A DNA stretch of 12,467 nucleotides from Fimbriimonadaceae bacterium (GTDB taxonomy: Bacteria; Armatimonadota; Fimbriimonadia; Fimbriimonadales; Fimbriimonadaceae), in assembly GCA_025451715.1 (NCBI GenBank), contig JANWJY010000013.1, positions 1-12,467 on the forward strand, written 5' to 3'. How positions within the stretch are numbered: position 1 is the stretch's first letter; every line of letters begins with the position of its first letter. Both the position numbers and the translations under genes were made by a program. Positions 11,490 through 12,467 of this stretch are shown in pieces. The notes under the pieces are model-generated. The model did not search any database, was not told the origin of the DNA, and worked only from the letters and a program-made list of their open reading frames with translations.

Positions 11490-12467
11490 CTATTCCTGCA
11501 CCTGCACGAAAAGGAACACGCCGTTCTTGTTCGAGGTCACGATGTCGAGCAGGCCGTCTCGGTCCAAGTCCTGCACGACGAACTGCGTGCCGACGCCCGA
11601 GTCTTCGTCGATGACGTGCCGGACCCACTTTCCCCCCGCGTGCTCGTAACGCACTAGCCAGTGCGGCTCTTCCGAGCCGACGTCCACACCGGGAGGATGC
11701 CCCCACTTTCGTTTGCCAGTTACCAAGTTGACCGACTTGCCGAACGTTGCAAGCACGGCCGCGTGCGTCACTGACACCGTCTCGTCGATCACGTTCTTCT
11801 TGAAACTCTCACCAGCGAGCGGCTCGTGCCACCACACGCCGCGCGCGTGGGCGGAAGTCGAAAGCACACCGCGCTCGTGAACGAGCATCTGCGCGCAGTC
11901 CGGGCCGAGGTCGGCTTTCACGAACGTCCACGGGCCCGTACGCGCGCCTTGGTAATAGCCGCCCGTCGTGATGATCTCGTTGCGCCTGTCGCCATCGAGG
12001 TCCCCGACGCCCAAACCGTGCGAGTACCGCTGCGAGCCCGCGCCCTTGGGCTCGCTCACGTTGTGGCAAGTCCACTCTTTGTAGGGATCGGAAGACGGCT
12101 CGAACCATGCCAAGTGCGCGTCGTCGTACGCCATCACGAGCACGTTCTTGCCGTCGCCGAATAGGTCGACGTAGAGCGGGCTTTCGTTGCCGGCGCTGCG
12201 CCAGATCAGATGCTCCTTCCATGGCTCTCCCCCTCGCCCCTCTGGGGGAGAGGGGGCTGGGGGGTGAGGGGAAAGCCCAGGGTTCTCGCGCCACACCGCG
12301 TTCTCGCCCGGCATCCCGATCACGATCTGATCGATCCAGCCGTCTTTGTTCAGATCGGCCGCCCAGTTGTGAAAGCTATTGCTCCACGCGGTCTTCGGCT
12401 CGACAAAGACAAACGGCGCGATCTCGTTCGGCTTCCACTCAGGCGCTCGGTACCAGAAGCTCCCCGC
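11490..12467 (-). CDS. FG-GAP/VCBS-repeat protein (5' end outside window)
   Basis: The frame is open from the right edge to a TAG at 11490, giving 325 visible residues. Four acidic, calcium-binding-like blade motifs are seen: DLNKDGWIDQIVIG, DLFGDGKNVLVMA, DLDGDRRNEIITTGGYY and DLDRDGLLDIVTSNKNG. They belong to the FG-GAP/VCBS repeat, which folds as a beta-propeller in secreted proteins. The spacing (SNSFHNWAADLN, then NESPLYVDL, SHGLGVGDL) matches a family I know from Planctomycetota, Acidobacteriota and relatives, whose role is unproven. After ENPG, about 17 residues (LSPHPPAPSPPEGRGGE) interrupt the usual ENPG...WKxH junction; they are encoded by a palindromic repeat described separately. 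No stop or frameshift is caused. The signal peptide, if any, is outside the window. Confidence 0.88.
   Translation of the reverse strand, partial: AGSFWYRAPEWKPNEIAPFVFVEPKTAWSNSFHNWAADLNKDGWIDQIVIGMPGENAVWRENPGLSPHPPAPSPPEGRGGEPWKEHLIWRSAGNESPLYVDLFGDGKNVLVMAYDDAHLAWFEPSSDPYKEWTCHNVSEPKGAGSQRYSHGLGVGDLDGDRRNEIITTGGYYQGARTGPWTFVKADLGPDCAQMLVHERGVLSTSAHARGVWWHEPLAGESFKKNVIDETVSVTHAAVLATFGKSVNLVTGKRKWGHPPGVDVGSEEPHWLVRYEHAGGKWVRHVIDEDSGVGTQFVVQDLDRDGLLDIVTSNKNGVFLFVQVQE
12223..12272. repeat. C/G-rich palindromic interspersed repeat inside a coding region
   Basis: The element reads CTCTCCCCC ... GGGGGAGAG with a 10-nt loop (stem 12225-12233 with 12244-12252), then GGGGGCTGGGGGGTGAGGGG. It matches a repeat type I recall from many bacterial genomes, whose translation gives PHPPxPSPxGRGG-like peptides. 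It sits in frame within the FG-GAP gene and adds about 17 residues. Only one copy lies in this window. Confidence 0.75.

Overview
The window is a moderately GC-rich, gene-dense piece of a bacterial chromosome with 16 recognisable protein genes, no RNA genes and no CRISPR array. Two genes run off the edges. Lineage is inferred from protein style only: a secreted HAF-repeat protein with a C-terminal beta domain of a kind I associate with Armatimonadota (Fimbriimonadia) and Planctomycetota, very short signal peptides, an FG-GAP protein and a glycine-rich RRM protein. Fimbriimonadia is my best guess, with moderate confidence.

Left part (1-3593, minus strand): a likely operon reads leftward. It holds a two-helix membrane protein of unknown function, then a MalG-type sugar ABC permease 9 nt downstream, then a secreted right-handed beta-helix protein cut by the left edge. 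The permease has no partner permease, binding protein or ATPase here.

Middle part (3594-8758): a small SnoaL-like protein (+) converges, with a 4-nt gap, on a secreted protein with a HEATH zinc-protease motif (-). Next come a 76-aa HNH-nuclease relative that has lost its catalytic His (-), and a glycine-rich RRM RNA-binding protein (+) that ends at a strong UUCG hairpin shared with the HAF-repeat secreted protein (-). Three plus-strand genes follow: a 49-aa basic protein, an exported cupredoxin and a DUF4440/SnoaL-like protein.

Right part (8841-12467): a leftward three-gene operon encodes a lipoprotein, an exported N-terminal-nucleophile amidohydrolase with penicillin V acylase-like motifs, and a second lipoprotein. 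A divergent single-helix protein (+) converges on an FG-GAP/VCBS protein (-) that enters from the right edge. That gene carries a C/G-rich palindromic interspersed repeat translated in frame.

Most products appear exported or envelope-bound. The points most worth a second look are the in-frame palindromic repeat, a recurrent TANNNT box 5-10 nt upstream of start codons (a leaderless-mRNA signature), and the catalytically dead HNH-fold protein. I found no clear defence system or mobile island.
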